A stretch of DNA of 64,000 nt from CADEED01 sp043747875 (GCA_043747875.1 JAYTOI010000173.1:26204-90203), one strand, 5' to 3'. Positions 17,713 through 26,273 are shown, counted from the first letter of the stretch. Numbers and translations are program-made. Notes: generated from the letters alone by a model not told the origin.

Positions 17713-20163
17713 GTGGAACCGTCCCTCTCCATCGACCCGACCATCGTGCTGCGCAGCTCCCAGGGCGAATCGCGCTACGGCGCGCGTGTGCTGCTCGACC
17801 CGGGCTCGGGCGCGATGCGGGCGGACCATACCGATGCGCCTTCGCCGGTCGAAGCACGGCCCATCGCCAGCCTGCGTGCCGTGGGCGGCCGCTGGCTGCT
17901 CGATGCCTCGACCGAAGGCCGCGTCAGCATCAACGGTGTGCCCGTCGGCGGCGCCCGCATCGTCACCGCGGGCGACGTCATCACCGTCGCCGAGTCGCAG
18001 CTCCTCGTAGAAGAATCGTCACCGCAGTCGCTGGTGCTGCGTCGCTACGAGCTCGAAGGCACCGATACGCTGCCGCCGGTCGCGGACAGCGTGCAGACCC
18101 TGGCACGGCCCGCCGAAGAGCTGCCGGTCGAGATGGGCGAAGTGCCGAGCATCGACTCGCTCGCCCGCCCGACCGCGGGCACGAAGAAGCGCAGCCGGCT
18201 CAATTACGCCGCGTGGGCAATGGCGCTGCTGCTCGCGCTGGTGCTCGGCGTGTTCGCGCTGCTCAAGCCCATCGAGCTCGATCTGCGGCCCGCCGACGCC
18301 GACGTGCGCTCAGTCGGAGGTTTCTCGTGGCAGTCGGCATCGAGCGTGTTCGTGCTGCCGGGCGAGCACACGCTGCGCGCCCAGCGCGAAGGCTACGTCG
18401 CCGCCGACATCAAGGTGACCGTCTCGGGCCCGGCGCGCGCGCGCGCGCTCATCCACTTGGTCAAACTACCGGGCGAGCTCGAGGTCGACACCGGCGGCGT
18501 GCCGGCGCGCATTTCCGCCGACGGCGCGGAGCTCGGCACCGTGCCGGGCACGGTCGACGTGCCGGCCGGCGAGCGCACGCTGACGTTCGTCGCGCCGCGC
18601 CATCTCGCCCACGTCGAGCGCATCGTCATCGCGGGCGGCGGCGAGAAACAGAAACTGGCGGTCGTTCTCAAGCCGAACTTCGGCGTCATCACCGTGCAGT
18701 CCGTGCCCACCGGCGCGGCCATCGAAGTCGACGGCAAGCCCGTCGGCGTCACGCCCACGAAAGTGGAGATGGATTCGGGCATCCGGCGCGTGCAGATCTC
18801 CGTGCCGGGCCTGCGCGCGTGGACTTCCACTGTCGCCGTCACCGCGGGTCAGCCGCAGACTCTCGGCCCCATCACGCTCGGCGCGGCCGACGCCCGCGTG
18901 ACCGTGCGCTCCGTGCCCGCGGGCGCGCAGGTGACTGTGGGCGGCAGCTTCCGCGGGCTCACGCCCGTTACCGTCGATCTGTCGCCCGGCGTGTCGCACG
19001 AAATCACGATCACGCGCGCAGGGTATGCGCCGTGGACGCGCGCGATCTTCGCCGACGCCGGCAAGGAGTCGATGCTCGATGCGCGCCTCGCCGCGCTGCT
19101 CGTGCAGGTGCGCGTGCAGGGCGCGCCGGCCGACGCGGAAGTGTTCGTGAACGGCACGTCGCGCGGCAAGGCGCCGACGTCGTTCGAGCTGCCGGCGAGC
19201 CGCCACCGTCTCGAAGTGCGCAAGGAAGGCTACAAGGCCTTCGCCAGCGACCTGGTGCTCGCGCCCGGCATCGGGCGCACCGTCGACTACCAGCTCATCG
19301 ACCCGAAGGACATCGCCGGCAACGCGCCGCAGCGGCTCACGACCAAGGACGGCATCAAACTACTCATCGTCGCCGGCGGCACGTTCCAGTCCGGCAGCGA
19401 GCGTCGCGAGCAGGGCCGCAGGCCGAACGAGGGCGGGCGCAAGGTGACGTTGCTGCGGCCGTTCTACATGGGCGAGCGCGAAATCACGAACGCGCAGTTC
19501 CGCAAATTCCGCGCCAGCCACAATTCCGGCGCCATCGGCACCCAGTCGCTCGACCTGGACAAGCAACCCGTGGTGCGCGTCACCTGGGAGGACGCGGCCG
19601 AGTTCTGCAACTGGCTCTCGCAGCAGGAAGGCCTGCCGCCCGCGTATTCGGGCGGCGCCGAGGCCGGCGGTTTCACGCTCATCACGCCGGTCATCACGGG
19701 CTTCCGTCTGCCCACCGAGGCCGAGTGGGAGTTCGCCGCGCGCGCCGCGAGCACCGGCAAGCCGCTGCGCTATCCCTGGGGCAAAGACCTGCCGCTCGTC
19801 TCCGGCACTGCGAATGTTGCTGGAAGCGAAGCGGGTGAGTTGTTGGGTGGAACCGTGCTATCGGGGCATCGTGACGAGTTCGCGGCCGCCGCGGCGCCCG
19901 CGCTGTTCGCGCCGAATCCGCTCGGCTTCTTCGATTTCGCGGGCAACGTGTCCGAATGGACCAACGACCGCTATTCCTCGTTCGTGGCATCCACCGCGGT
20001 CACCGATCCGTTGGGCCCGCCGGATGGCAAATTTCACGCGTACCGCGGCTCGAACTGGCGCACCGCCAGCGCCGGCGACCTGCGCTTCCCGTGGCGCGAG
20101 GGTGGTGCCGAGGCCACCGACTTCATCGGTTTGCGCGTCGCGCGCTACGTGGCGCCGGAGTAG
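17713..20163 (+). CDS. FHA - TM - PEGA - FGE/SUMF1 domain fusion protein
   Basis: An 816-residue protein from the GTG at 17713, 25 bases after the kinase. Residues about 8-105 form a degenerate FHA-like domain (ASLRAVGGRWLLD, GRVSINGVPVGGARI), cytoplasmic. A membrane helix follows near 165-185 (AAWAMALLLALVLGVFALL). Residues about 200-530 are tandem PEGA-like beta repeats (GVITVQSVPTGAAIEVDGKP; ARVTVRSVPAGAQVTVGG). The C-terminal 270 residues are a formylglycine-generating-enzyme/SUMF1 fold: GGTFQSGSERREQG, REITNAQFRKFR, GFRLPTEAEWEFAARAA, GNVSEWTNDRYSS and a final GLRVARY. The paired active-site cysteines of true FGE near the C-terminus are absent, so this is more likely a binding or structural FGE-like domain than a sulfatase activator. 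It physically links phosphopeptide binding inside to an exterior module. Confidence 0.9.
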   Translation: MEPSLSIDPTIVLRSSQGESRYGARVLLDPGSGAMRADHTDAPSPVEARPIASLRAVGGRWLLDASTEGRVSINGVPVGGARIVTAGDVITVAESQLLVEESSPQSLVLRRYELEGTDTLPPVADSVQTLARPAEELPVEMGEVPSIDSLARPTAGTKKRSRLNYAAWAMALLLALVLGVFALLKPIELDLRPADADVRSVGGFSWQSASSVFVLPGEHTLRAQREGYVAADIKVTVSGPARARALIHLVKLPGELEVDTGGVPARISADGAELGTVPGTVDVPAGERTLTFVAPRHLAHVERIVIAGGGEKQKLAVVLKPNFGVITVQSVPTGAAIEVDGKPVGVTPTKVEMDSGIRRVQISVPGLRAWTSTVAVTAGQPQTLGPITLGAADARVTVRSVPAGAQVTVGGSFRGLTPVTVDLSPGVSHEITITRAGYAPWTRAIFADAGKESMLDARLAALLVQVRVQGAPADAEVFVNGTSRGKAPTSFELPASRHRLEVRKEGYKAFASDLVLAPGIGRTVDYQLIDPKDIAGNAPQRLTTKDGIKLLIVAGGTFQSGSERREQGRRPNEGGRKVTLLRPFYMGEREITNAQFRKFRASHNSGAIGTQSLDLDKQPVVRVTWEDAAEFCNWLSQQEGLPPAYSGGAEAGGFTLITPVITGFRLPTEAEWEFAARAASTGKPLRYPWGKDLPLVSGTANVAGSEAGELLGGTVLSGHRDEFAAAAAPALFAPNPLGFFDFAGNVSEWTNDRYSSFVASTAVTDPLGPPDGKFHAYRGSNWRTASAGDLRFPWREGGAEATDFIGLRVARYVAPE

Positions 20164-20166
20164 TTC

Positions 20167-20526
20167 ATGAAAAACGCCCTCTTGAGTCTGTTCGCCATCT
20201 TCGTGGCCGGCGTCGCCGCCGTCGCCGCGACCACGGCCATGCTCAACATGCAGGAACACGCGTCGCGCCTGAAAGCCGCACCCGTTGCGCAGCTCGCCGC
20301 GGAGGCACCACCGCCCGCGGGCGCCGAGGCCGGCGGCGCGAAGCCCGCGGTTCCGACCACCGCGGAGCCGGCGAAACCCGAAGCATCCGGCGCGTCCGCG
20401 CCCGCGCCCGCGGCCGAGGACGATGAGCCGGACAAGGACCCCTACGAGGGCATCGACAAGGAAGAGCTGCCGCCCGATCTGCAATACAACGCGGATTCGA
20501 GCGTGAGTTTCCCCACCAACATCTGA
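20167..20526 (+). CDS. Small anchored protein with Ala/Pro-rich linker
   Basis: A 119-residue protein beginning three bases after the previous stop. It has an N-terminal membrane segment or uncleaved signal (MKNALLSLFAIFVAGVAAVA). A long Ala/Pro/Glu-rich linker follows, and a conserved-looking acidic end (DPYEGIDKEELPPDLQYNAD). No family is recognised. The size, anchoring and terminal acidic motif suggest a tether or adaptor in the surrounding complex. It could be missed by automated annotation because of its biased composition. Confidence 0.78.
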   Translation: MKNALLSLFAIFVAGVAAVAATTAMLNMQEHASRLKAAPVAQLAAEAPPPAGAEAGGAKPAVPTTAEPAKPEASGASAPAPAAEDDEPDKDPYEGIDKEELPPDLQYNADSSVSFPTNI

Positions 20527-20544
20527 GAACGGCAGTAGTTAGTC

Positions 20545-21918
20545 ATGTACGGCATCCACTTCGACCACCACACGCTGTCCATCGCCCGCGATGGCGTGCT
20601 GCTCGCGCACGAGCCGCTGGCGGTCGAGGTCGCCGCGCGTGCTCCGCGCTTCGGGCGCGCCGCGCTCGCGGCCGCGCGCGGCCGTCCCGACGAGGTGTCG
20701 CTGAATCACTGGCGCGAGCTCGGCCGCGGCTCTCCTTCCGATGGCAATGGGGCGGCACGGGCCGCGGCGCTCGAAGTGCAGGCGCACCTGGCCGCGCTCG
20801 GCGTGCAGGAGCGCATCGACGCCGTCATCGCGGTGCCGGCCGATCTCGACAACGAACAACTATCGCGTCTGCGCGGCGCGCTGTCCGCCGCGGGTTGCGA
20901 CGCGCGCGACTTCGTCGATGCCGCCACGCTGACGGCGGCCGCCGTGTCAGAACGCGCGCACTACGTGGTGCTCGAAGCCGGCTGGCGCTCGGCGATGGCT
21001 ACGCGCGTCTTGGGTGGCGCGCGTTGCGCGCAGGAAGAGTCCTTCGCGAGCGAGCGTGCGAACTTGCTCGATGTCTACGACCTGTGGCTGACCGGTGTGG
21101 CCGCGGCCATGGTCAAGAACACGCGTTTTGATCCGCTGCTCTCGCTCGACGTCGAGCAACGCTTGTTTGCGGAGCTGCCGGCGCTGGCGGCGCGCGCGGC
21201 CACCGACGGCAAGGCCGAGGCTGTGCTCGAGGCGGATGGCTCGCGTTTTGCCGTGTGGGTCGACGCGCAGTTGTTTGCCGATGCCGCGCAGCAGTTCTAT
21301 CGCGAGCTCGCGCGGCTCGCGCGTTCGGCGCACATCGCGGGTCAGGGCGCGGCGCTGGTGTTGCCCGCCGAGGCGCGCCGCTGGCCTGGCTTCCTGCCGC
21401 TGTTCGGCAACGAGCACGAAGGCCTGGTGATCGCGCCCGCTGGTCTCGCGGCCGTGGCCGCGTCGCTGCAGGCCGCCGATGCCGAGGGTGCACCGCACCT
21501 GCGGCGCAGTGTCGCGCGCATCGCCGGTCACGGACTCGAAGGCCACATCGAATACGTTTCGACCGCACTGCCGTCGCCCGGGCGCGCATTGCCGGTCACG
21601 CACATTCTCTACGGCGGCGATTCCATGCGTTTTCCCGAGGGCGGGCTGGTCATCGGCACCGAGGACGTCTCCAACACGCCGCACATTGCGCTGTCGCGCG
21701 CCGCGGCCGGTGTGTCGCGCCGCCATTGCTCCCTGCGTCGCGACGGCGAGCGCACGGTGCTGGTGGATCACAGCCGCTTTGGCACCTGGGTCAATGGCGC
21801 GCGCGTACGCGAGCGCGCCACCGTGCGGCCCGGCGACCGCGTGCGAGTCGGCACTCCGGGCGTCGAATTCACGTTGATATCGGCGGCGGCCTTCCCGCGC
21901 GAACCGGCCGCGCCATGA
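20545..21918 (+). CDS. Degenerate Hsp70/actin-like domain fused to C-terminal FHA domain
   Basis: A 457-residue protein. Residues 1-330 look like an Hsp70/actin-type ATPase fold: MYGIHFDHHTLSIA at the position of the phosphate-1 strand, IDAVIAVPADLDNEQLSRL at the VP(A)xFxxxQR position of DnaK-like proteins, and YVVLEAGWRS at the phosphate-2 strand. The usual Gly/Asp/Thr nucleotide ligands are not conserved (no GIDLGTT, no DxGG), so nucleotide binding is doubtful. Residues about 355-450 are a clear FHA domain (GTEDVSNTPHIALS, GVSRRHCSL, SRFGTWVNG, PGDRVRVG). There is no signal peptide. Its stop overlaps the next start (ATGA at 21915-21918), indicating translational coupling to the vWA protein. 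Confidence 0.88.
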   Translation: MYGIHFDHHTLSIARDGVLLAHEPLAVEVAARAPRFGRAALAAARGRPDEVSLNHWRELGRGSPSDGNGAARAAALEVQAHLAALGVQERIDAVIAVPADLDNEQLSRLRGALSAAGCDARDFVDAATLTAAAVSERAHYVVLEAGWRSAMATRVLGGARCAQEESFASERANLLDVYDLWLTGVAAAMVKNTRFDPLLSLDVEQRLFAELPALAARAATDGKAEAVLEADGSRFAVWVDAQLFADAAQQFYRELARLARSAHIAGQGAALVLPAEARRWPGFLPLFGNEHEGLVIAPAGLAAVAASLQAADAEGAPHLRRSVARIAGHGLEGHIEYVSTALPSPGRALPVTHILYGGDSMRFPEGGLVIGTEDVSNTPHIALSRAAAGVSRRHCSLRRDGERTVLVDHSRFGTWVNGARVRERATVRPGDRVRVGTPGVEFTLISAAAFPREPAAP

Positions 21919-23009
21919 AAAAACGCAAGGCCTTCGAAGTCTTCACGCTGTCGTTCCTCGACTGCATCTGCTGCGGCTTCGGCGCAGTGGTGCTGTTCTA
22001 CACCATCGTGCAGGCGCAGAGCGGCATCGAGCGCATCCGCAAAGTCGACGACCTGACGGGCGAGGTGAGCAAGCTCGATGAGGAAGTGAAGGAGGGCGCG
22101 CGCAATCTCGTGCAACTGCGCAACACGCTCGAGAAGACCGATACCGACGCCACCGCGGCGAAGGCGCGCGCGGCGCGCATCGCGCTCGAGCTCAAGGAGC
22201 GCCGCGAGCAATCGACGGAGTACGACGAGTCCAGCCTCGCGCGACGAGAACATATCAATCAGCTCATGGCCGATATCAAGTCGCTCGACGAAGGCGTCAA
22301 GCGGCTGCAGGGCGGCGCGCTCGACAAGGGACAGGCGGGCACGAAGACGGTCGTGTTCCGCGGCAAGGGCGATCGTCGTTACATCAGCGCGCTGCGCATG
22401 AAGGGCAAGCGCATCCTGGTGCTGCTGGATACCTCCGCCAGCATGATGGAAGACGATGTCGTGAAGGTCATCCGGTTGCGCAACCAGCCCGAGACCGCGC
22501 GCAAGCTCGCGCAGAAGTGGCGCCGCGCGATCGACATGGTCGACTGGATCACAGCGGCCATGCCGGACAACTCGCAGTTCCAGGTCTACGGCTTCAATAC
22601 GAAGGCGAAGCCCGTCGTATCCGACACCGCGGGCAAATGGCTCGCGTCCGGCGATCCGCGCGTGGTCAACAACGTGCGCATGGCCATTCGCAACATCGTG
22701 CCCGCCGAAGGCACCAGCCTCGTCAACGCGCTGCTGGCAGTGCGCACGATCACGCCGGCGCCCGATCAGATCATCCTCATCACCGATGGTCTGCCAACGC
22801 AGGGTTCCGTGCCGCCGTCGCGCAAGTTCATCAACGTGCGCGAACGCGAAAAACTGTTCGACGACGCGGTGAAGACCGTCGACCGCGATCTGCCGATCGA
22901 CGTGGTGTTGTTGCCGATGAAGGGCGACCTGCTCGCCGCGCACGCGTTCTGGAAGCTCGCGCGCCGCTCGAAGGGCGCCTACGTCATTCCTTCACGCGAC
23001 TGGCCATAA
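21915..23009 (+). CDS. Membrane-anchored vWA-domain protein 1
   Basis: A 364-residue protein. The N-terminus carries the motif AFEVFTLSFLDCICCGFGAV, a Cys-rich membrane segment shared almost exactly with the next gene. A coiled coil follows (about 38-130), and then a von Willebrand factor A domain. The metal-ion site is intact: DTSASM (about 173), a Thr further on (EGTSLVNAL) and ITDGLPTQG. vWA domains with a MIDAS bind protein ligands through a divalent metal. The coiled coil and parallel organisation with the second vWA protein suggest a heteromer. The start is fixed by the 4-base overlap with the FHA gene. The C-terminus ends AYVIPSRDWP. Confidence 0.92.
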   Translation: MKKRKAFEVFTLSFLDCICCGFGAVVLFYTIVQAQSGIERIRKVDDLTGEVSKLDEEVKEGARNLVQLRNTLEKTDTDATAAKARAARIALELKERREQSTEYDESSLARREHINQLMADIKSLDEGVKRLQGGALDKGQAGTKTVVFRGKGDRRYISALRMKGKRILVLLDTSASMMEDDVVKVIRLRNQPETARKLAQKWRRAIDMVDWITAAMPDNSQFQVYGFNTKAKPVVSDTAGKWLASGDPRVVNNVRMAIRNIVPAEGTSLVNALLAVRTITPAPDQIILITDGLPTQGSVPPSRKFINVREREKLFDDAVKTVDRDLPIDVVLLPMKGDLLAAHAFWKLARRSKGAYVIPSRDWP

Positions 23010-23021
23010 GAGAACGAACGC

Positions 23022-24065
23022 ATGGGCAAGCGCCGCGAATTCGAAGTCTTCACGCTGTCGTTCCTCGACTGCATCTGCTGTGGCTTTGGCGCCATCATCC
23101 TGCTGCTCGTGCTCACCGACGTCGGCCAGCCCATAATCATCGAGCGCAGCGAGAAAGACCTGCGCGGCCAGATCCTCGACCTGCAGCGCCAGTTGTTCGA
23201 ATTGCGCGGCGAAACGGAAATCCTCAATCGCGAATTGCAGGGCCGCAAGGAAGTTCTGGACGCGTCGCAGTCGCGCCTGGCTTCGCTGGCCGGGGACCTG
23301 TCCAAGATTCGCGGCGAGTTCAAAGCCAGCACCGGCGAGGCCGCGGTTACGAACAAGGTGGAGACAGATCTCGTCGCGCTCCACCAGACGCTCACGGCCG
23401 AGATGCAGCGGCTGCTCAAGAACGCGCCGCGCAAAGTCCAGACCGTGCAGGCCGTCGGCGGCATTCCGGTCGACAGCGAGTACATCATCTTCGTAGTCGA
23501 TACGTCGGGCAGCATGCAATCCGACAACTGGGAGAACGCCCAGAATGTCATGAAGGAAATTCTCGACATCTACCCGAAGGTGAAGGGGCTGCAGATCCTC
23601 GACGACGAGGGCAAGCCGATGTTCCCGAGCACCAAGGGCCAGTGGCTGCAGGACACACCGATCCAGCGCGCGAAGATCGTCAACACCATGGTGAATTGGC
23701 GCGCCTACAGCAATTCGAGCCCGGTCGAGGGCATCGGCGCCGCGGTTCAGGGATGGTGGGCGGCCGACAAGAAGATCAGCGTGTATGTCATAGGCGACGA
23801 CTTCACCGGCAGTTCCATCGAGGCGGCACTCGCGGCGGTGCGTAAATACAACCCGATGGACGCGCGCGGGCGTCGCCGCATCCGCATCCACGCCATCGGG
23901 ATGCCCGACGGCCCGAACTCGCCGCCGTTTATCAACGCACGGTTTGCTGCTCTAATGCGAGCCATGTGCGACGACAACGAAGGCACCTTCGTCGGTCTCA
24001 CGGTCGGCGGCGAGAGCTGCGCCATCAAGGTCGACGTGCTCGGCCAGCCGCGCTGCATTAGTTAG
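23022..24065 (+). CDS. Membrane-anchored vWA-domain protein 2
   Basis: A 347-residue paralogue of the preceding protein. It has the same N-terminal segment EFEVFTLSFLDCICCGFGAI, then a coiled coil (EKDLRGQILDLQRQLFELR), and then a vWA domain with DTSGSMQSDN (about residue 159). The domain has an unusual insert (ILDDEGKPMFPSTKGQWLQ) between the first strand-helix pair and the rest. VIGDDFTGSS is the third metal-site region. The sequence beyond the first 30 residues has diverged strongly from vWA protein 1, so the two are not redundant. It is separated by 12 bases from the gene before and 11 bases from the lipoprotein after. The stop lies inside a TAGTTAG heptamer. Confidence 0.92.
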   Translation: MGKRREFEVFTLSFLDCICCGFGAIILLLVLTDVGQPIIIERSEKDLRGQILDLQRQLFELRGETEILNRELQGRKEVLDASQSRLASLAGDLSKIRGEFKASTGEAAVTNKVETDLVALHQTLTAEMQRLLKNAPRKVQTVQAVGGIPVDSEYIIFVVDTSGSMQSDNWENAQNVMKEILDIYPKVKGLQILDDEGKPMFPSTKGQWLQDTPIQRAKIVNTMVNWRAYSNSSPVEGIGAAVQGWWAADKKISVYVIGDDFTGSSIEAALAAVRKYNPMDARGRRRIRIHAIGMPDGPNSPPFINARFAALMRAMCDDNEGTFVGLTVGGESCAIKVDVLGQPRCIS

Positions 24066-24076
24066 TAGGGAACAGC

Positions 24077-24928
24077 ATGAATCCGGGCCGCACTCCAAAA
24101 TTCACGCCGCTGGTGGCGGTGTTCGCGCTCGCGGCACTCGGCGCTGTCGCGGGGTGCGCGAAGGTCATCGTGCGCCCCGACGGCGAGCTGCCCAAGCCGC
24201 TGATCCTCTCGACGCCCGCGAAGGTGGGCGTCGTGATCACGCCCGAGACCGGCAACTACGTGCACAAGGAATCTCGCGCCAGCGTCGACTACGAGGCGCA
24301 GCTCGGCGATTCGCACAGGCGCCTGATGGAGGAGATCTTCCGCGCCGAGTTCCGCGAAGTGAAGCTGTTCGATAGCATCGACGCGGCGCGCCTCGAACCG
24401 GGGCTGCAGGCCATCTTCGAGCCGCGTATCGAGCAGTTCTCGTTTGCCAATGCGAAGGAGACCGGCGGCGTGTACTGCGCCGTCACGATCCGCTACCAGA
24501 TCCTGATCTATGCGCCCACCGGCGAGCTGGTCGACACGCTGTCGCTCACGGGATACGGCAGCGGACCCGCGCCCAAGATCGGCAACGGCGAGGAAGAGCT
24601 CGCGATTGCCGGCTACGCGGCCATGCGCGACGCGGCCGCGAAATTCCTCACGCAGTTCCAGGGGCTGGAGGTGGCGAAGCCGCTGCTCGCCTCCCAGCCG
24701 CTGCAGCCGAAGGCGGTGCTGGAGCCGGGCAGCGCGGCCGCCGTAGCGGCAGAGGCCCTGGTGATCATCGAGATGGTGCCGATCAACGATCCACCGGTCG
24801 TGCAGACCTCGACCCCGGCCCCGACGACTACTTCTTCTCTTCCGGCTTCTTCTCTTCCGGCTTCGGCTCCGGCGCCGGCTTCTCCTCCGCCTTCCCAGAT
24901 GACGACGACGCCCCTTCAGTCGAGGTAG
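24077..24928 (+). CDS. Putative lipoprotein closing the kinase/FHA/vWA locus
   Basis: A 283-residue protein with a lipoprotein signal (lipobox VAGC about residue 27). The mature domain (AKVGVVITPETGNYVHKESR, HRRLMEEIFRAEFREVKLFD, AVTIRYQILIYAPTGELVD, AAKFLTQFQG) has the strand/helix order of small outer-membrane lipoproteins that stimulate partner enzymes or gates, but I cannot name the family. The last 50 residues are Pro/Ser/Thr/Ala rich (SSLPASSLPASAPAPAS) and lie over the convergent gene: the final 101 bases also encode the C-terminus of the minus-strand TPR protein. The ribosome binding site is GTAGGGAAC. Confidence 0.82.
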   Translation: MNPGRTPKFTPLVAVFALAALGAVAGCAKVIVRPDGELPKPLILSTPAKVGVVITPETGNYVHKESRASVDYEAQLGDSHRRLMEEIFRAEFREVKLFDSIDAARLEPGLQAIFEPRIEQFSFANAKETGGVYCAVTIRYQILIYAPTGELVDTLSLTGYGSGPAPKIGNGEEELAIAGYAAMRDAAAKFLTQFQGLEVAKPLLASQPLQPKAVLEPGSAAAVAAEALVIIEMVPINDPPVVQTSTPAPTTTSSLPASSLPASAPAPASPPPSQMTTTPLQSR

Positions 24929-26261
24929 TCGCCGCCCTGACGAGCACGCGCTCGAGGAAGACTACGTCGTTCGTCGGCACGGCCGCTCCATTCTCGATGC
25001 GCGGCGCGTAGCGCGAGCGGCGCATCGACGCCACCGAATTGCGCACCACGTCTTCCGGCACGTCGGTGGTGGGCGAGGTGACATTGTCGAGCCGGCCGTC
25101 GCGATCCACCGTGAACCGCAACTCCACGATCTTCACGATCGCTTCGGCGGGATCGAGCTTGGAGCGATCCACCGAGCTGATCGATGGCCGATACGCCAGC
25201 AGGCGCGGGGTCTCCAGCACATGTGTGTCGCCCGCGGCGGCAAAGGACTTCCAGGCGTCCGCGTAGCTTTCGTAGGCGCGTCGGAAGCCGTTCGAAATCA
25301 GGAACCAGTCGCCGAGATCGGTGAGCACCTCGCCCCGCATTTTCTGATCGACGGGCGTGTTGCCATCGACGATGGCGAGCGCCGACGTCAGCGATGCCTC
25401 GCCGCGCCGCTGCGTCGTGCCGTCACTGAACACGGACGCGCCATTGGTGCCGGTGTTGAACGTGGCGCCGGTGTCGGCGCCTTCGACGCCGTAGAACGCC
25501 TCGAGCCGGAACGAGCGTGCGATACCGCGCAGCGGCTGGACGCGGCGCGGATCCGTCTCGGTGGAATTCCTGCTGACCAGCGCGAGCGCGCGCTCGTACA
25601 CCGCGCGCTCGGTGGTGAAGCGCCGGTCGGCCTCGTACCAGCGCGCGAGCTTTTCGAGACGGCCGAGCAGCTTGATGGACGAGCGGCCGTATGCCGCCTC
25701 CTCGACGCGCAACGCGTAGGTGCTTTCTTTCTCGGCCTCGGCGTAGCGGCCCGTGGCCGCGTATGCCTCGACGAGCGCGTCGATGAACTCGACCTGCCCG
25801 ATGTTGAAGAGGCCGTCGGTGTTGCGTGACAGGTCCGCGGCGCGCTTCAGCGCCACCACCGCGGATTCCGCGTCGCGCGCGCCGAGGAAGCTGACGCCAA
25901 GACCGTGCAGCGGACGGATCTGCTGCTTGTCGGCCAGCGTCGACTTCGACTGCAGGATGCGCAGCGACCGCTGATAGATCTCGATGGCGTCGGAATAGTG
26001 GCCGAGCTTGAGGTGCACGGTCGCGAGGTTCGCGAGCGGCGTGGTCAGCGGCAGTTCTTCCGGGCCGTACTGCTCCTCGGTGAGCTTCACGAGCTTCTCG
26101 GCGAGCGGCTGGGCATCCGCGTAGCGCTTTTCGTCGAACTGGACGCGGAATTCCTTGTAGATGACGTTGCGGTCCGCGTCCGTGACCGCGAGCGCCGGCC
26201 AGGCAACAGAGACGGCGAGGAGGGTGCCGCCGAGCCACCCAAGCGAATTACGTGCAGCCAT
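24828..26261 (-). CDS. Secreted TPR protein with TonB-like C-terminal domain
   Basis: A 477-residue protein with a Sec signal peptide (GWLGGTLLAVSVAWPALA). Residues about 30-270 are tetratricopeptide repeats (LANLATVHLKLGHYSDAIEI; ALVEAYAATGRYAEAEKES; EADRRFTTERAVYERALALV). Residues about 365-440 match a TonB C-terminal-type domain (IVKIVELRFTVDRDGRLDNV, SVASMRRSRYAPRIENG). The tail is Lys/Glu/Pro rich (KPEEKKPEEKK). There is no N-terminal TonB-like anchor. It converges on the lipoprotein at 24077-24928 and shares 101 bases with it, including a short tandem repeat read in both directions. Adjacent position and an extracytoplasmic location make a role with the kinase/vWA locus possible but unproven. 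Confidence 0.88.
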   Translation of the reverse strand: MAARNSLGWLGGTLLAVSVAWPALAVTDADRNVIYKEFRVQFDEKRYADAQPLAEKLVKLTEEQYGPEELPLTTPLANLATVHLKLGHYSDAIEIYQRSLRILQSKSTLADKQQIRPLHGLGVSFLGARDAESAVVALKRAADLSRNTDGLFNIGQVEFIDALVEAYAATGRYAEAEKESTYALRVEEAAYGRSSIKLLGRLEKLARWYEADRRFTTERAVYERALALVSRNSTETDPRRVQPLRGIARSFRLEAFYGVEGADTGATFNTGTNGASVFSDGTTQRRGEASLTSALAIVDGNTPVDQKMRGEVLTDLGDWFLISNGFRRAYESYADAWKSFAAAGDTHVLETPRLLAYRPSISSVDRSKLDPAEAIVKIVELRFTVDRDGRLDNVTSPTTDVPEDVVRNSVASMRRSRYAPRIENGAAVPTNDVVFLERVLVRAATTSTEGASSSSGKAEEKPAPEPKPEEKKPEEKK

Positions 26262-26273
26262 ATGCGCCCGAGA

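Noticed and set aside
18213..19838. Plus-strand open frame of 541 codons in another frame
   Set aside because: Arg/Ala-rich shadow of the FHA-PEGA-FGE gene with no domain character.
12360..24928. Type VI secretion locus
   Set aside because: Kinase and FHA are present, but no TssB/C sheath, Hcp, VgrG, ClpV or TssJLM gene is found.
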